Source: Alphaproteobacteria bacterium
GTDB lineage: Bacteria; Pseudomonadota; Alphaproteobacteria; DSM-16000; Inquilinaceae
Direction of reading: 5' to 3'
Assembly: GCA_028277405.1 (NCBI GenBank)
Contig: JANQGH010000020.1
Coordinates: forward strand, 1-64,000
DNA: 64,000 bases
A program made the translations under genes and the position numbers. Below, in pieces: positions 40,714 through 51,795 of this stretch. The notes beneath the pieces were generated by a model. It searched no databases and was not told the origin of the DNA. It was given only the letters and a program-made list of their open reading frames with translations. Each line of letters begins with the position of its first letter. Position 1 is the stretch's first letter.

Positions 40714-41925
40714 GGTCTGGAGGCGCGCCTCGAAGCCCGCATTGTTCAGCGCGTCGACAATGCGCTGAACATGCGGCAGGTCTCGGGTCTCGACGATGAC
40801 GTCGATCTCGGCGCGCTTGATGGGCAAGTCCGACAGCAGGCGCAGATGGTAGACATCGATGATGTTGCCGCCGCTCTCGCCGATGACGCCCGTAATGCGG
40901 CCCAAAGCGCCGGGGGCATCGAGGATGCCGATGCGCAGGCGCACCATCTGGCCTTTTCTGGCCAAGCCCCGCATCAAGACGGAGGACAGCACGCGCGGAT
41001 CGATGTTGCCGCCGCACAGCACGGTGCCCACCCGCGCGCCCTCGAACAGGTCCGGGCGGGTCATGATCGCCGCGATGCCCGCCGCGCCGGCCCCCTCGAC
41101 CATCAGCTTCTGGTCGGCCAAGAGCCGATTGACCGCGCGTTCGAAGTCTACCTCCTCGATCTGCAGGACGTCGTCGACCAACGCGGCGGCGATTTGGCGG
41201 TTCAGGTCGCCGGGGCGCTTGACCGCGATGCCGTCTGCGATGGTCGCGCCTTCATAGTGGGCCTCGCGGCCGGCCAGCGCATCGCCCATGGACGGGTAGA
41301 GGGCGGCCTCGGCACCGATGATCGTGATGTCGGGTTTCAATGCCTTGGCCGCGATCGCAATGCCGCCGATCAGGCCACCACCGCCGATCGGCACGACCAG
41401 CATGTCCAGATCCGGCACGTCCGCCAGCATTTCCAGCGCCACCGTGCCCTGTCCGGCAACGATCAGCGGATCGTCGAACGGGTGCACCAGCACCAGACCG
41501 TCCTTCGCGACCCGTTCGGCCACGTAACCCCGCGCGTCGTCGAGATTGTCGCCGATCAGCACCACCTCCGCGCCCATCGCTTCGGTCTTGGCGACCTTGT
41601 TGAAGGGCGTGAAGCGCGGCATCACGATCGTCGCCGGCACGCCCAGCCGCCTGGCGTGATAGGCCACCCCCTGGGCGTGGTTGCCGGCGGAAAGCGCGAT
41701 CACGCCCCGCTTTCGTTCGTCGCTGGTAAGCGCCGCCAAGCGGTTGCACGCACCGCGCACCTTGAACGAGGCCGTGGGCTGCAGGTTTTCCAGCTTTAGG
41801 AACAGCGCGGCAGGCGCCAGGTCCGTCAGGGCCGATGCCGGCACGGTGGGCGTGCGCATGACGTGATCGCCGATCTCGGCCGCGGCACGCTGGACGTCAT
41901 CGAAGGTCACCGGCAGGTCGGCCAT
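40699..41925 (-). CDS. Threonine ammonia-lyase with ACT domain
   Basis: The 408-residue PLP enzyme converts threonine (or serine) to 2-oxobutyrate (or pyruvate) and ammonia. The Schiff-base lysine is K55 in ASFKVRGACNRL. The phosphate-binding loop is VPIGGGGLIGGIAIAAKAL, and SAGNHAQGVAYHARRLGVP is also typical. The final 80 residues form a single ACT domain (LRIGILDAPGALGRITGVI), as in short catabolic-type enzymes. The ATG at 41925 is chosen by family length; the open frame runs back into the next gene. Four bases separate it from the penicillin-acylase gene, so both are on one transcript. Confidence 0.92.
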   Translation of the reverse strand: MADLPVTFDDVQRAAAEIGDHVMRTPTVPASALTDLAPAALFLKLENLQPTASFKVRGACNRLAALTSDERKRGVIALSAGNHAQGVAYHARRLGVPATIVMPRFTPFNKVAKTEAMGAEVVLIGDNLDDARGYVAERVAKDGLVLVHPFDDPLIVAGQGTVALEMLADVPDLDMLVVPIGGGGLIGGIAIAAKALKPDITIIGAEAALYPSMGDALAGREAHYEGATIADGIAVKRPGDLNRQIAAALVDDVLQIEEVDFERAVNRLLADQKLMVEGAGAAGIAAIMTRPDLFEGARVGTVLCGGNIDPRVLSSVLMRGLARKGQMVRLRIGILDAPGALGRITGVIGESGGNIIDVYHLRLLSDLPIKRAEIDVIVETRDLPHVQRIVDALNNAGFEARLQTSVSG

Positions 41926-41929
41926 GGGA

Positions 41930-44326
41930 TCATTCCGCCGGCCGCAAGGTGGTCGTTCCCAGCCCGGTGCGCCGCAGTTCCTCCGGGTCGCCCGCGATCG
42001 GGAACAGCTCCACGTCTCGCCAGGATTCGCGCAGGTCGCCGTAATGGGGCGAAAAGGGATTGCCCGACTGCCCGGGCGCCATGCTGAACAGGGAGTTGTC
42101 GAGATTCGACAAATCGTAGACCGCCCGAAAACCCGGCCCATGCGAGTCGACAAACGGATTGGCCGGGTTGGCGATGCGGGTGCCGGCGCGGTTGACCGTG
42201 TACTCGCTGCCATCCGTCGGGATCGCGAGGTCGACCAGGGCGCTGACCCCGGGGATGCGGGAAAACAGCTGGTGGGGAAAGGCCGCGAAATGCTCGTCAC
42301 CCCAACGCCACGCTGAAGGGTCCTCGCCATGTCGCTCGGTGATCCAATCCAGGGCCCGGTCGAGCGCGGACCGGACCTGATCGTCACAGGTCTCTGTCGC
42401 GTCGCTGGACGGGTCATCGCACCAGTCCGGCCGGCTGGTCAGGATCTCGGCGACCTGGGTCGGGTGCAGCCCCCAATAGCCTTCGAACAGCTCTCCCAGC
42501 CGGGGGGCAAACAGGCCACGTGTCAGCTCACGCATCCAGGCGGAATAGATCAGCGGCTCCGGACGATCCCGGTCCATGCGATGGTCCCATTCGGCCAACA
42601 GGCCGATGACATCATCGGCCCGGGCATCTTGCGCGACAGCGTCGAGCAGCAGGGGTGTCAAACGCTGAGCGGGCAGGGACAGGGCGTCAGCCTGAAAGGT
42701 CTCGTTGTCGCCGAGCGCCAACGGCCCGTCGCGATCGACCGGGTCCAGCATCTGTTCGATGCGGATCGCCCGGTCGTCGCCGATGTTGTCGAAGCCGAGA
42801 AAGTAGGGATAGTCGGCGCCGACCGAGGCATTGTTGGCGTTGATGATGATGCCGTCGGCCGGGTTCAGCGTTTGGGGCATGTCGTCGAAAGCGATCATGC
42901 CCTGCCAGTCATTGTCTCCCGTCCAGCCCTCGACCGGGCGGTATCCGGTGCGGCCGCCGCGATCGGGGATATGCCCGGCCGTCACGAACCCGATCGTCCC
43001 GTCGCTGTCCGCAAAGGCGACATTCTGCTGGGGTGAGATCCAGTCTTCCAACGCAGTAACGAAGCTTGCCGCGTCTGGCGCCCTGTTCATGCCGTACATC
43101 GACGTGGCGATGATGTCGTCCTCGACGAACCCGGTGGCCGCCAGCGCCATGACATAACCCTCGCCGGCGGCGGCGGCCGCCTCTTCATCGATATCCGAGA
43201 TCACGGGGCCGTGGCGTGTTTCGCGGATCGTGATGCTGACATCGTCGCCCATGCGAACCTGAATGATCTCTTCGCGGCTATCGAATGGCATGCTGCCGTC
43301 CGGCGTCAGGTACCGGCCGGGATCGTCCGGGTCGATCCGCTCAAGGAACAGGTCCTGGGCGTCCGTGTAGGCGGTGGTGAAGCCCCAGGCGATATGGCCG
43401 TTATGGCCCAGTATCAGCACGGGAACGCCAGGGATCGTCGCGCCGACCAGCTTCAGGCCAGGCGTCTCGATGCGGGCCAGATACCAGATGCTCGGCGCCT
43501 CGAGGCTGAGATGCGGGTCGTTGGCCAGCATCGGCGCGCCCGTCTCGGTGTGCTCACCGTCCACCACCCATTGGTTGGATGCCCTGCCCGGGCCCAGCGG
43601 CGGCGGCATCGCGGCCAGCAGCCGGCGCATGTCGCCGCCCGGGATGCCCGTCTCCAGCACGTCGGCCAGCGTGACCGTCTCGCCGGGACCGGGCGGTATC
43701 AGCATGTCGACCTGGTCGGCGGGCAGGATCTCGTCCATCGCCGCGCGGGCCAACTCGGCGCTCCAATTGTTCGAAAGCTGGATGTCGAGCAGGCGGCCCC
43801 AAACCAGCGTGTCGGCCGGCTGCCATGGCTCGAAGGCATACCACAGGGCGTAGAACTCCGGCGGCCACGCGCCCGAATGCTGGTCGACATAGGCGTTGAC
43901 GCCGTCGGCATAGGCGTTGAGCGACGCCTGCATGTCGGGATCGAGCCGGTCGAAGGACGCCTCCGCCAGGCGATAGGCGCCGATCGTGCGCATGAACCGG
44001 TCGATCGGCAGGGCGCTGGCACCAATCAGTTCGGCAAGCCGGCCCTGGCCGACGCGCCGCTGCATATCCATCTGCCACAGCCGGTCCTGGGCATGAACGT
44101 AGCCCAGGGCAAAGGCCGCGTCATCCTCGCTGGCGGCAAAGATGTGCGGCACCGCGCGCGCATCGCGTATGATCTGGACCGGTGCATTAATGTTGGCCAC
44201 CCGCACCGAATCATCATAGTCCGGCACGCTGCCCTGCAGGTAAAAGAACGAGGCGATGCCAACGACGATGACCAGGCCGATCAGAATGAGCGGAATGCGC
44301 CACAGCCATTTCAGCAAGCGCCGCAC
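41930..44326 (-). CDS. Penicillin-acylase-family (Ntn-hydrolase) enzyme
   Basis: The 798-residue protein is an N-terminal-nucleophile hydrolase that self-cleaves into alpha and beta chains. Residues 11-31 form a membrane anchor or signal. The alpha part has AFALGYVHAQDRLWQMDMQR (71-90) typical for the family. The nucleophile is S250 in GPGRASNQWVVDG, at which cleavage would free the beta-chain. GHNGHIAWGFTTAYTDAQDL and EGYWGLHPTQVAEIL follow. Members cleave amides such as penicillins, N-acyl homoserine lactones or cephalosporins; the substrate here is unknown. It is cotranscribed with threonine ammonia-lyase, so hydrolysis of an acyl-threonine or homoserine-like amide is an attractive guess. 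Confidence 0.88.
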   Translation of the reverse strand: MRRLLKWLWRIPLILIGLVIVVGIASFFYLQGSVPDYDDSVRVANINAPVQIIRDARAVPHIFAASEDDAAFALGYVHAQDRLWQMDMQRRVGQGRLAELIGASALPIDRFMRTIGAYRLAEASFDRLDPDMQASLNAYADGVNAYVDQHSGAWPPEFYALWYAFEPWQPADTLVWGRLLDIQLSNNWSAELARAAMDEILPADQVDMLIPPGPGETVTLADVLETGIPGGDMRRLLAAMPPPLGPGRASNQWVVDGEHTETGAPMLANDPHLSLEAPSIWYLARIETPGLKLVGATIPGVPVLILGHNGHIAWGFTTAYTDAQDLFLERIDPDDPGRYLTPDGSMPFDSREEIIQVRMGDDVSITIRETRHGPVISDIDEEAAAAAGEGYVMALAATGFVEDDIIATSMYGMNRAPDAASFVTALEDWISPQQNVAFADSDGTIGFVTAGHIPDRGGRTGYRPVEGWTGDNDWQGMIAFDDMPQTLNPADGIIINANNASVGADYPYFLGFDNIGDDRAIRIEQMLDPVDRDGPLALGDNETFQADALSLPAQRLTPLLLDAVAQDARADDVIGLLAEWDHRMDRDRPEPLIYSAWMRELTRGLFAPRLGELFEGYWGLHPTQVAEILTSRPDWCDDPSSDATETCDDQVRSALDRALDWITERHGEDPSAWRWGDEHFAAFPHQLFSRIPGVSALVDLAIPTDGSEYTVNRAGTRIANPANPFVDSHGPGFRAVYDLSNLDNSLFSMAPGQSGNPFSPHYGDLRESWRDVELFPIAGDPEELRRTGLGTTTLRPAE

Positions 44327-44645
44327 ATCGCCCCCCGTTCCCTGATTCGGTACCGCAGCGTGGCCGCCAGGCCGTCGACCACCTCACCGCAAGACAGGAT
44401 CACCGTGCTTTCCCCGGTTCTTGACGTGACGCCTTTGGCGCCCCAAACGCGTCGGATGCATGTCTAACAGACCGCGCCATGCTATGGCAGCCCCGCCGCC
44501 GACGTCACGAGGAGTTTGATGGCCGCGTCCATGTCCCATTTTGCATCGCCTCGCCGGGCGTGTTTCTTTCCGAGGCACCCTCGCTTGTGATTCGCGCTTT
44601 TCGATGTCCACAACGTGCGCTTGGTCATAGGCCGACCGATCGATC
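44327..44645. other. Divergent intergenic region
   Basis: It lies between the minus-strand penicillin-acylase gene and the plus-strand O-antigen-ligase-like gene. A minus-strand frame across 44384-44770 is Arg-rich and lacks a ribosome site, so I treat it as chance. GAGGAGTTTGATGGCC near 44510 looks like a ribosome site followed by ATG, but that frame closes early. No clear promoter or hairpin. Confidence 0.4.
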
Positions 44646-44648
44646 GTG

Positions 44649-45869
44649 ATGCGCCACCTGTCCCGCCTTTTCGCGCCGCCTTGGCCGCTGGAAATCGCGG
44701 CCTTGCTGTGCCTGGCGTTGATCATCCCGCTGTTCGAATCACCGAAGTCGGTGCTCACCATCGCCATCATCCTCGGCTGGCTCTTGCGGTATTTCGTTCT
44801 GGAACGATCGATCAGACCCTTCGTCGCGCTGGACTGGGCTGGGTTGGCGCGGCTCGCCGCGATCTTGGTCGCGGGGCTTTACGGCGCCCACCTTCTGGGG
44901 GATTGGAGCCGATTGCTTCAGGTCAATCACGACATGCTGCTGGTTGTCCTGCTCATATTGGTGGCGCGCGCCGGCCACAGTGATGGTGTCGCCCGATTGG
45001 TGCTTGCGGCGCTCGTGGCCGGGTCGGTGCTGGGGCTCGTCAGTCTCGTGGTCTGGCCCGACCAGCCGTCCGTTGCCCATTCAGCGATTCTGGCGCTGAG
45101 CAACGCCAACGTGACCGGCTTCTATCTCGCCCTTACGGCCAGTATCACCGCCGGCTATCTGATCGAGTGTGTTCGGCAAAGGCGTTGGATTTTGGCAGCG
45201 GTGCTCACCGCGATACTGCTCGCGCACTTTGCCGGCGTCGCGTACACCGGCAGCCGTGCCGGGGCGTTGATGACGATCACCGGCGTGGCCGTGATCATGG
45301 TGCTCGGCCTCGGTTGGCGGCGCGGGGCCTTGGCGCTGCTTGGGTTCGGGCTGTTGGCCGCTCTGATCGCCCTTTCTTTCGACAGCCGACTTGTCGAGCG
45401 TCTGGCGCAGGGCTTTGGGCCGGAGTTCTTTACCTATCGCGACAGCATATGGGTCTGCGGCTGGCACGCCTTTCTGCAGTCGCCCTGGCTGGGTTACGGG
45501 CCGGATAACTTCCCCGCGGCCTCCGGCGGGCTGTTCGGGCCGGTCGAAGGCTGCATGACGTCGCGTGATCATGCCCACAATCTGCTGCTCAACGTGATGG
45601 TGGACACCGGCTTGCTGGGTGCGACCACCTTTGTCTGGTTGGTAGTGGAAGTGGTTCGCCGGCTCCGCGCCGCCCGCGCGATTGCGGAGCGGTCCTTTGT
45701 CGTGTGGGCGTCCGGTGTCGCGGCCGTGGCGCTGGTCGCCGTTGGCGGGTTGGTTGACGACATCGTGGCCAATGAACCGAATTACGCGTTCGGCCTGATC
45801 GTCGGCCTTGCCATCGCGGAGGCCGTGCCAAGATGGCGGCGCAAATGGCCCGCCACCGGCCCGGATTGA
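44649..45869 (+). CDS. O-antigen ligase / polymerase-like membrane protein
   Basis: The 406-residue protein has about ten to twelve hydrophobic segments and the Wzy_C/O-antigen ligase core: NANVTGFYLALTASITAGYL, the HFAGVAYTGSRAGALMTITG motif with conserved Ser-Arg, and a large periplasmic loop with YRDSIWVCGWHAFLQSPWLG and DHAHNLLLNVMVDTGLLG. Ligases of this fold attach glycans to lipid A core or another acceptor. No other lipopolysaccharide genes are present, so the acceptor is uncertain. A GTG three bases before the ATG is an alternative start. The alpha/beta hydrolase follows after 30 bases. Confidence 0.82.
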   Translation: MRHLSRLFAPPWPLEIAALLCLALIIPLFESPKSVLTIAIILGWLLRYFVLERSIRPFVALDWAGLARLAAILVAGLYGAHLLGDWSRLLQVNHDMLLVVLLILVARAGHSDGVARLVLAALVAGSVLGLVSLVVWPDQPSVAHSAILALSNANVTGFYLALTASITAGYLIECVRQRRWILAAVLTAILLAHFAGVAYTGSRAGALMTITGVAVIMVLGLGWRRGALALLGFGLLAALIALSFDSRLVERLAQGFGPEFFTYRDSIWVCGWHAFLQSPWLGYGPDNFPAASGGLFGPVEGCMTSRDHAHNLLLNVMVDTGLLGATTFVWLVVEVVRRLRAARAIAERSFVVWASGVAAVALVAVGGLVDDIVANEPNYAFGLIVGLAIAEAVPRWRRKWPATGPD

Positions 45870-45899
45870 CCAGCCGACCGGCGCGCCTATGTGCATGAC

Positions 45900-46731
45900 A
45901 TGCAGACCACATTCGTATCCGGCCTGAGCTCGGCGGGCGTTCACCGCTTCGCCGTTCATCTTTGGGGCGAGGGGCGCAGCACCCGGCCGCCCGTGATTTG
46001 TGTGCACGGGCTGCTGCGCAATGGCCGCGATTTCGACGAGCTGGCCCAGGCATTGGCGGACACCCGAACGGTTGCCTGTCCCGATATGGTTGGGCGCGGC
46101 CGGTCCGACTGGCTGCGCGACCCGTCGCATTACGGCCTTCCGCAATACCTTCAGGACATGATGAGCGTGCTGTCGCTGGTCGGCGACGGCCTGGTTGACT
46201 GGGTCGGCACCTCCATGGGTGGCCTGATCGGCATGCTCCTGGCCGCGCAGCCGGGCAGCCCCATTCGCCGCCTGGTCTTGAACGATGTCGGGCCGTTCGT
46301 GTCCGCCGAGGCGCTGACGCAGATCGCCAGCCTTGTCGGTGATCCGGTGTTCCCGGACCGCACCGCACTGCGCGAGAGCCTGTCGGAGGCACTGGCCGAC
46401 TGGGGCGACGTGCCGCCGGCCGCCTTGGATCGCTTGACGGAGTTCGGCGGTCGCCGGCGGCCCGATGGGACATGGGGTCGGTCTTATGATCCCGCGATCG
46501 CCGTGCCGATGGCGAACCCCGCCACGGAGGACGTCGATCTGTGGCCGCTGTGGCAGGCGATATCCTGCCCGGTCCTGGTCGTGCGCGGCGAACGCTCACA
46601 CGTGCTGAGCGCCGACATCGCCGGCAGGATGGCCGAACGCTCAGGCGTCGAGGCGATCGAGATTGCCGGCTGCGGCCACGCCCCGTCCTTGATGCTGGAC
46701 GATCAGATCCGGCGTGTTCGGTCCTGGCTCG

Positions 46732-46739
<8 letters not shown>
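45900..46739 (+). CDS. Alpha/beta hydrolase
   Basis: The 279-residue hydrolase (a GTG at 45891 is also in frame) has the nucleophile in VGTSMGGLIG, the oxyanion HGLLRNG loop, DMVGRGRSDW and a terminal GCGHAPSL with the catalytic His. The acid is likely in the VVRGERSHVLSADIA region. It resembles cytoplasmic haloalkane/ester hydrolases of the alpha/beta fold; no substrate can be given. Its stop overlaps the start of the next hydrolase by 8 bases. Confidence 0.87.
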
Positions 46740-48782
<2,043 letters not shown>

Positions 48783-48871
48783 TCAGGCGCCGGCCAAGCG
48801 CTTGCCGCTGTTGACGGGCGGCGCCCCGATCAACTACGCCATGGCGCATAACACCGACCAAGGCCCGGCCA

Positions 48872-50017
48872 GTGAACTTCGATCTATCGGACGATCAACG
48901 CGTCTTTCAGGAGACCGTACGCAGCTTTGCGCAGGAGCGCATGGCGCCCTTTGCCGCGGACTGGGACGAGCAGGGCACGTTTCCGGTCGATACGTTGCGC
49001 GAGGCCGCCGCCTTGGGTCTGGCCGGCATCTACTGTTCTGAGAAGCATGGCGGCACCGGTCTGGGTCGTATCGACGCGGCACTGATCTTCGAGGAATTGT
49101 CGGCTGCGTGCCCGTCGACGGCGGCGTATCTCTCGATCCACAACATGGTCGCCTGGATGATCGACACGTTCGGCAGTGACGATCAGCGGCGACACTATCT
49201 GCCGCGCATGATGCCGATGGACATTCTCGGCAGCTATTGCCTGACCGAGCCGGGTTCCGGATCGGATGCCGCCTCGCTCAGGACCAGCGCGGTCCGCGAC
49301 GGCGACCATTATGTGCTGAACGGCACCAAGGCGTTCATCTCCGGCGGTTCGGAAACCGACATCTATGTCGTGATGGCACGCACCGGCGGCGACGGGCCGA
49401 ACGGCATCTCCGCCATTCTGGTCGAGGACGGCACGCCGGGCCTGTCCTTCGGCAAGAAGGAACGCAAGCTGGGCTGGAACAGCCAGCCGACCACCACCGT
49501 GACGTTCGACGACTGCCGGGTGCCTGTCGCCAATCTTTTGGGCGAGGAGGGCGAGGGCTTCAAGATCGCCATGCGCGGCCTCGATGGCGGGCGCGTGAAT
49601 ATCGGCGCCTGCTCGCTGGGCGGCGCCCGTGCTTGCCTCGATCAGGCCCGCGCCCATATGCGCGAACGCAACCAGTTCGGCCGGCCGATATCCGACTTTC
49701 AGGCGCTGCAGTTTCGGCTGGCCGACATGGCGACCGAACTGGACGCCGCGCGCCTGATGGTCTGGCGTGCCGCCCACGCGCTCGACACCGCCCAGCCGGA
49801 AGCGACGCAGCACTGCGCGATGGCCAAGCGTTTTGCCACCGATGTCTGCTTCGGCATCGTCGATCATGCGCTGCAGCTTCATGGCGGCTATGGCTATATC
49901 AAGGAGTATCCGGTCGAGCGCTTCTTGCGCGATCTCAGGGTCCACCGCATCTTGGAAGGCACCAACGAGATCATGCGGGTGATCATCGCCCGCCGCCTGC
50001 TTACCGGAAACCTCTGA
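48872..50017 (+). CDS. Acyl-CoA dehydrogenase (isobutyryl-CoA dehydrogenase-like)
   Basis: The 381-residue FAD enzyme starts at GTG 48872. It has LTEPGSGSDAAS, LNGTKAFISGGSETDIYVVM, GRPISDFQALQFRLADMAT and HGGYGYIKEYPVERFLRDLR, followed by ILEGTNEIMRVIIARRLL with the catalytic Glu. The sequence pattern and the neighbouring 3-hydroxyisobutyryl-CoA hydrolase suggest isobutyryl-CoA dehydrogenase (ACAD8-type), the step of valine breakdown that makes methacrylyl-CoA. The two genes are 22 bases apart in one transcript. Confidence 0.9.
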   Translation: MNFDLSDDQRVFQETVRSFAQERMAPFAADWDEQGTFPVDTLREAAALGLAGIYCSEKHGGTGLGRIDAALIFEELSAACPSTAAYLSIHNMVAWMIDTFGSDDQRRHYLPRMMPMDILGSYCLTEPGSGSDAASLRTSAVRDGDHYVLNGTKAFISGGSETDIYVVMARTGGDGPNGISAILVEDGTPGLSFGKKERKLGWNSQPTTTVTFDDCRVPVANLLGEEGEGFKIAMRGLDGGRVNIGACSLGGARACLDQARAHMRERNQFGRPISDFQALQFRLADMATELDAARLMVWRAAHALDTAQPEATQHCAMAKRFATDVCFGIVDHALQLHGGYGYIKEYPVERFLRDLRVHRILEGTNEIMRVIIARRLLTGNL

Positions 50018-50039
50018 CTTTCTTGAGAGTGTCGCCCCC

Positions 50040-51119
50040 ATGACCGCCCCAATGACCGGCGACGTGCTGTTCGAAACGCGTGGCTCCATCGGCCTGATCA
50101 CCTTGAACCGGCCCAAGGCGCTGAATGCGCTTAGCTTGGCCATGATCCGGGTGATGCTGCGCCAACTCAAAAGCTGGGCGGCCGATCCGGCGGTTCGCGC
50201 GGTCGTGATCCAGGGCGCGGGCGAGAAAGCGTTCTGCGCCGGTGGCGATGTCCGTGCGGTCTATGACGCCGGCCTGGCGGCTAAGGCCGACGGCACGATC
50301 GACCGGGGCCTGACGGCCGACTTCTTCCGTGAGGAATACGTCCTCAACCACGCTATCCACAATTTCCCCAAACCGTTCATCGCCCTGGTCGATGGCATCT
50401 CCATGGGCGGCGGCGTCGGTCTCTCGGTCCACGGGCCGATCCGGGTGGCGACCGAGCGGATGCTGTTCGCCATGCCGGAGACGGGCATTGGCCTCTTCCC
50501 CGATGTCGGCGGCGGCTGGTTCCTGCCGCGCTGTCCGGGCGAGCTTGGCACCTACTATGCGCTGACCGGCGCGCGGGCGAAGGCGGCCGACGCGTTGGCG
50601 TTGGGCTATGCGACCCACTACGTGCCGTCGGATCGATTGCCGGCCCTCATCGAGGCGCTGGCGGCGAGCGATTGGGCCGACGCCCGGACACCCGAAACCG
50701 TTCTCTCCGGGTTCACCGACGATGCAGGCACCCCGGCCGTTCTGGACCACAAGGCGGAGATCGATCGCTGCTTTGCTCGTGACAGTGTCGAAGACATCCT
50801 GGCCGCCCTCGAAAGTGAGCGCACGGAATGGGCGCGCGGCATCCGTGACCATCTCGCCACCCTGTCGCCGACCAGCATGAAGGTCACCTTGCGCCAGTTG
50901 CGCCTTGGCCGATCGATGAGCTATGACCGGATCGTGACCATGGAATACCGCCTCAGCCAAGCCTGCATGATGGGTCGCGACTTCTATGAGGGCATTCGGG
51001 CGGTGCTGGTCGACAAGGACAAGACCCCGCGCTGGCAGCCGGGCTCCCTCGGCGATGTCAGCGACGACATGATCGCGTCCTATTTCGAACCGCTCGGTTC
51101 GCGCGACCTGGTCGTCTGA
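50040..51119 (+). CDS. 3-hydroxyisobutyryl-CoA hydrolase
   Basis: The 359-residue crotonase-fold hydrolase has the oxyanion loops GEKAFCAGGDVRAVYD and VDGISMGGGVGLSVHGPIRV and the catalytic Glu/Asp in AMPETGIGLFPDVGGGWFLP. HIBCH releases 3-hydroxyisobutyrate from its CoA ester in valine degradation. The length exceeds that of simple enoyl-CoA hydratases (about 260) and matches HIBCH. It follows the acyl-CoA dehydrogenase and precedes an HD-domain hydrolase by 14 bases. Confidence 0.92.
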   Translation: MTAPMTGDVLFETRGSIGLITLNRPKALNALSLAMIRVMLRQLKSWAADPAVRAVVIQGAGEKAFCAGGDVRAVYDAGLAAKADGTIDRGLTADFFREEYVLNHAIHNFPKPFIALVDGISMGGGVGLSVHGPIRVATERMLFAMPETGIGLFPDVGGGWFLPRCPGELGTYYALTGARAKAADALALGYATHYVPSDRLPALIEALAASDWADARTPETVLSGFTDDAGTPAVLDHKAEIDRCFARDSVEDILAALESERTEWARGIRDHLATLSPTSMKVTLRQLRLGRSMSYDRIVTMEYRLSQACMMGRDFYEGIRAVLVDKDKTPRWQPGSLGDVSDDMIASYFEPLGSRDLVV

Positions 51120-51133
51120 GAGGGCATCCGGAC

Positions 51134-51778
51134 TTGGAACCCCATACCGACAGTCTGACCGACCGTCAGCGGCAGATTCTCGACTTCCTGCTGTTCATCG
51201 ATCGCTTCAAGATGATTGAACGGTGGGGGCTGGTCGGCGACGGCAGCCGGCGCGAGACGGACGCCGAGCACACCTGGCACATGGCGCTCTACGCTGTTTT
51301 GCTGCACGGGGAAATCGGGCTGGAATGCGATCTCGCGCACGCGCTGAAACTGGTGCTGATCCATGATCTGGTCGAGATCCACGCCGGCGACGCGCCCGCC
51401 TATGACGCCGCCGCCCAGGCCGGTCAGGCGGAGCGCGAACAGGCGGCGGCCGACCGTCTTTACGCGATGCTGCCGGCCGATATCGGCGAGGATCTGAAAG
51501 CGATGTGGTACGAGTTCGAGGCGGCGGAGACGCCGGAGGCGCGCTTTGCCCACGCGATGGATCGCCTGCAGGCGCTGGGGCAGTCGGTGGCGAGCCACGG
51601 CGAAGGCTGGCGGCAACACGGCGTCAGGCGCGCCCAGACAGAACGGCGCATGGCCCCGGCCCGCGAGGTCGACCCCGAGATCACGGCGCTGGTCGACGCG
51701 CTCATGCATCGCGCCGAGGTCGAGGATCTTTGGTCGCCGCCGGACGGCAACGCCGACGGCTCGCCCGTGGCCCGGTAG
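51134..51778 (+). CDS. HD-domain phosphohydrolase (HDDC2/YfbR-like)
   Basis: The 214-residue metal-dependent phosphohydrolase has DRFKMIERWG, DAEHTWHMALYAVLL (metal His), VLIHDLVEIHAGD (HD pair) and FEAAETPEARFAHAMDRLQA. Such proteins are 5'-deoxynucleotidases or related. The start is TTG 51134 with GAGAGGG upstream. It is transcribed with the valine-degradation pair only by proximity. The C-terminal part (DAAAQAGQAEREQAAADRLY) is a helical extension that family members share. Confidence 0.82.
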   Translation: MEPHTDSLTDRQRQILDFLLFIDRFKMIERWGLVGDGSRRETDAEHTWHMALYAVLLHGEIGLECDLAHALKLVLIHDLVEIHAGDAPAYDAAAQAGQAEREQAAADRLYAMLPADIGEDLKAMWYEFEAAETPEARFAHAMDRLQALGQSVASHGEGWRQHGVRRAQTERRMAPAREVDPEITALVDALMHRAEVEDLWSPPDGNADGSPVAR

Positions 51779-51795
51779 CATTGCAGCCGACGCAG

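Noticed and set aside
44384..44770. Minus-strand frame of 128 residues across the divergent region
   Set aside because: It overlaps the start of the O-antigen-ligase-like gene, is Arg-rich and has no ribosome site.
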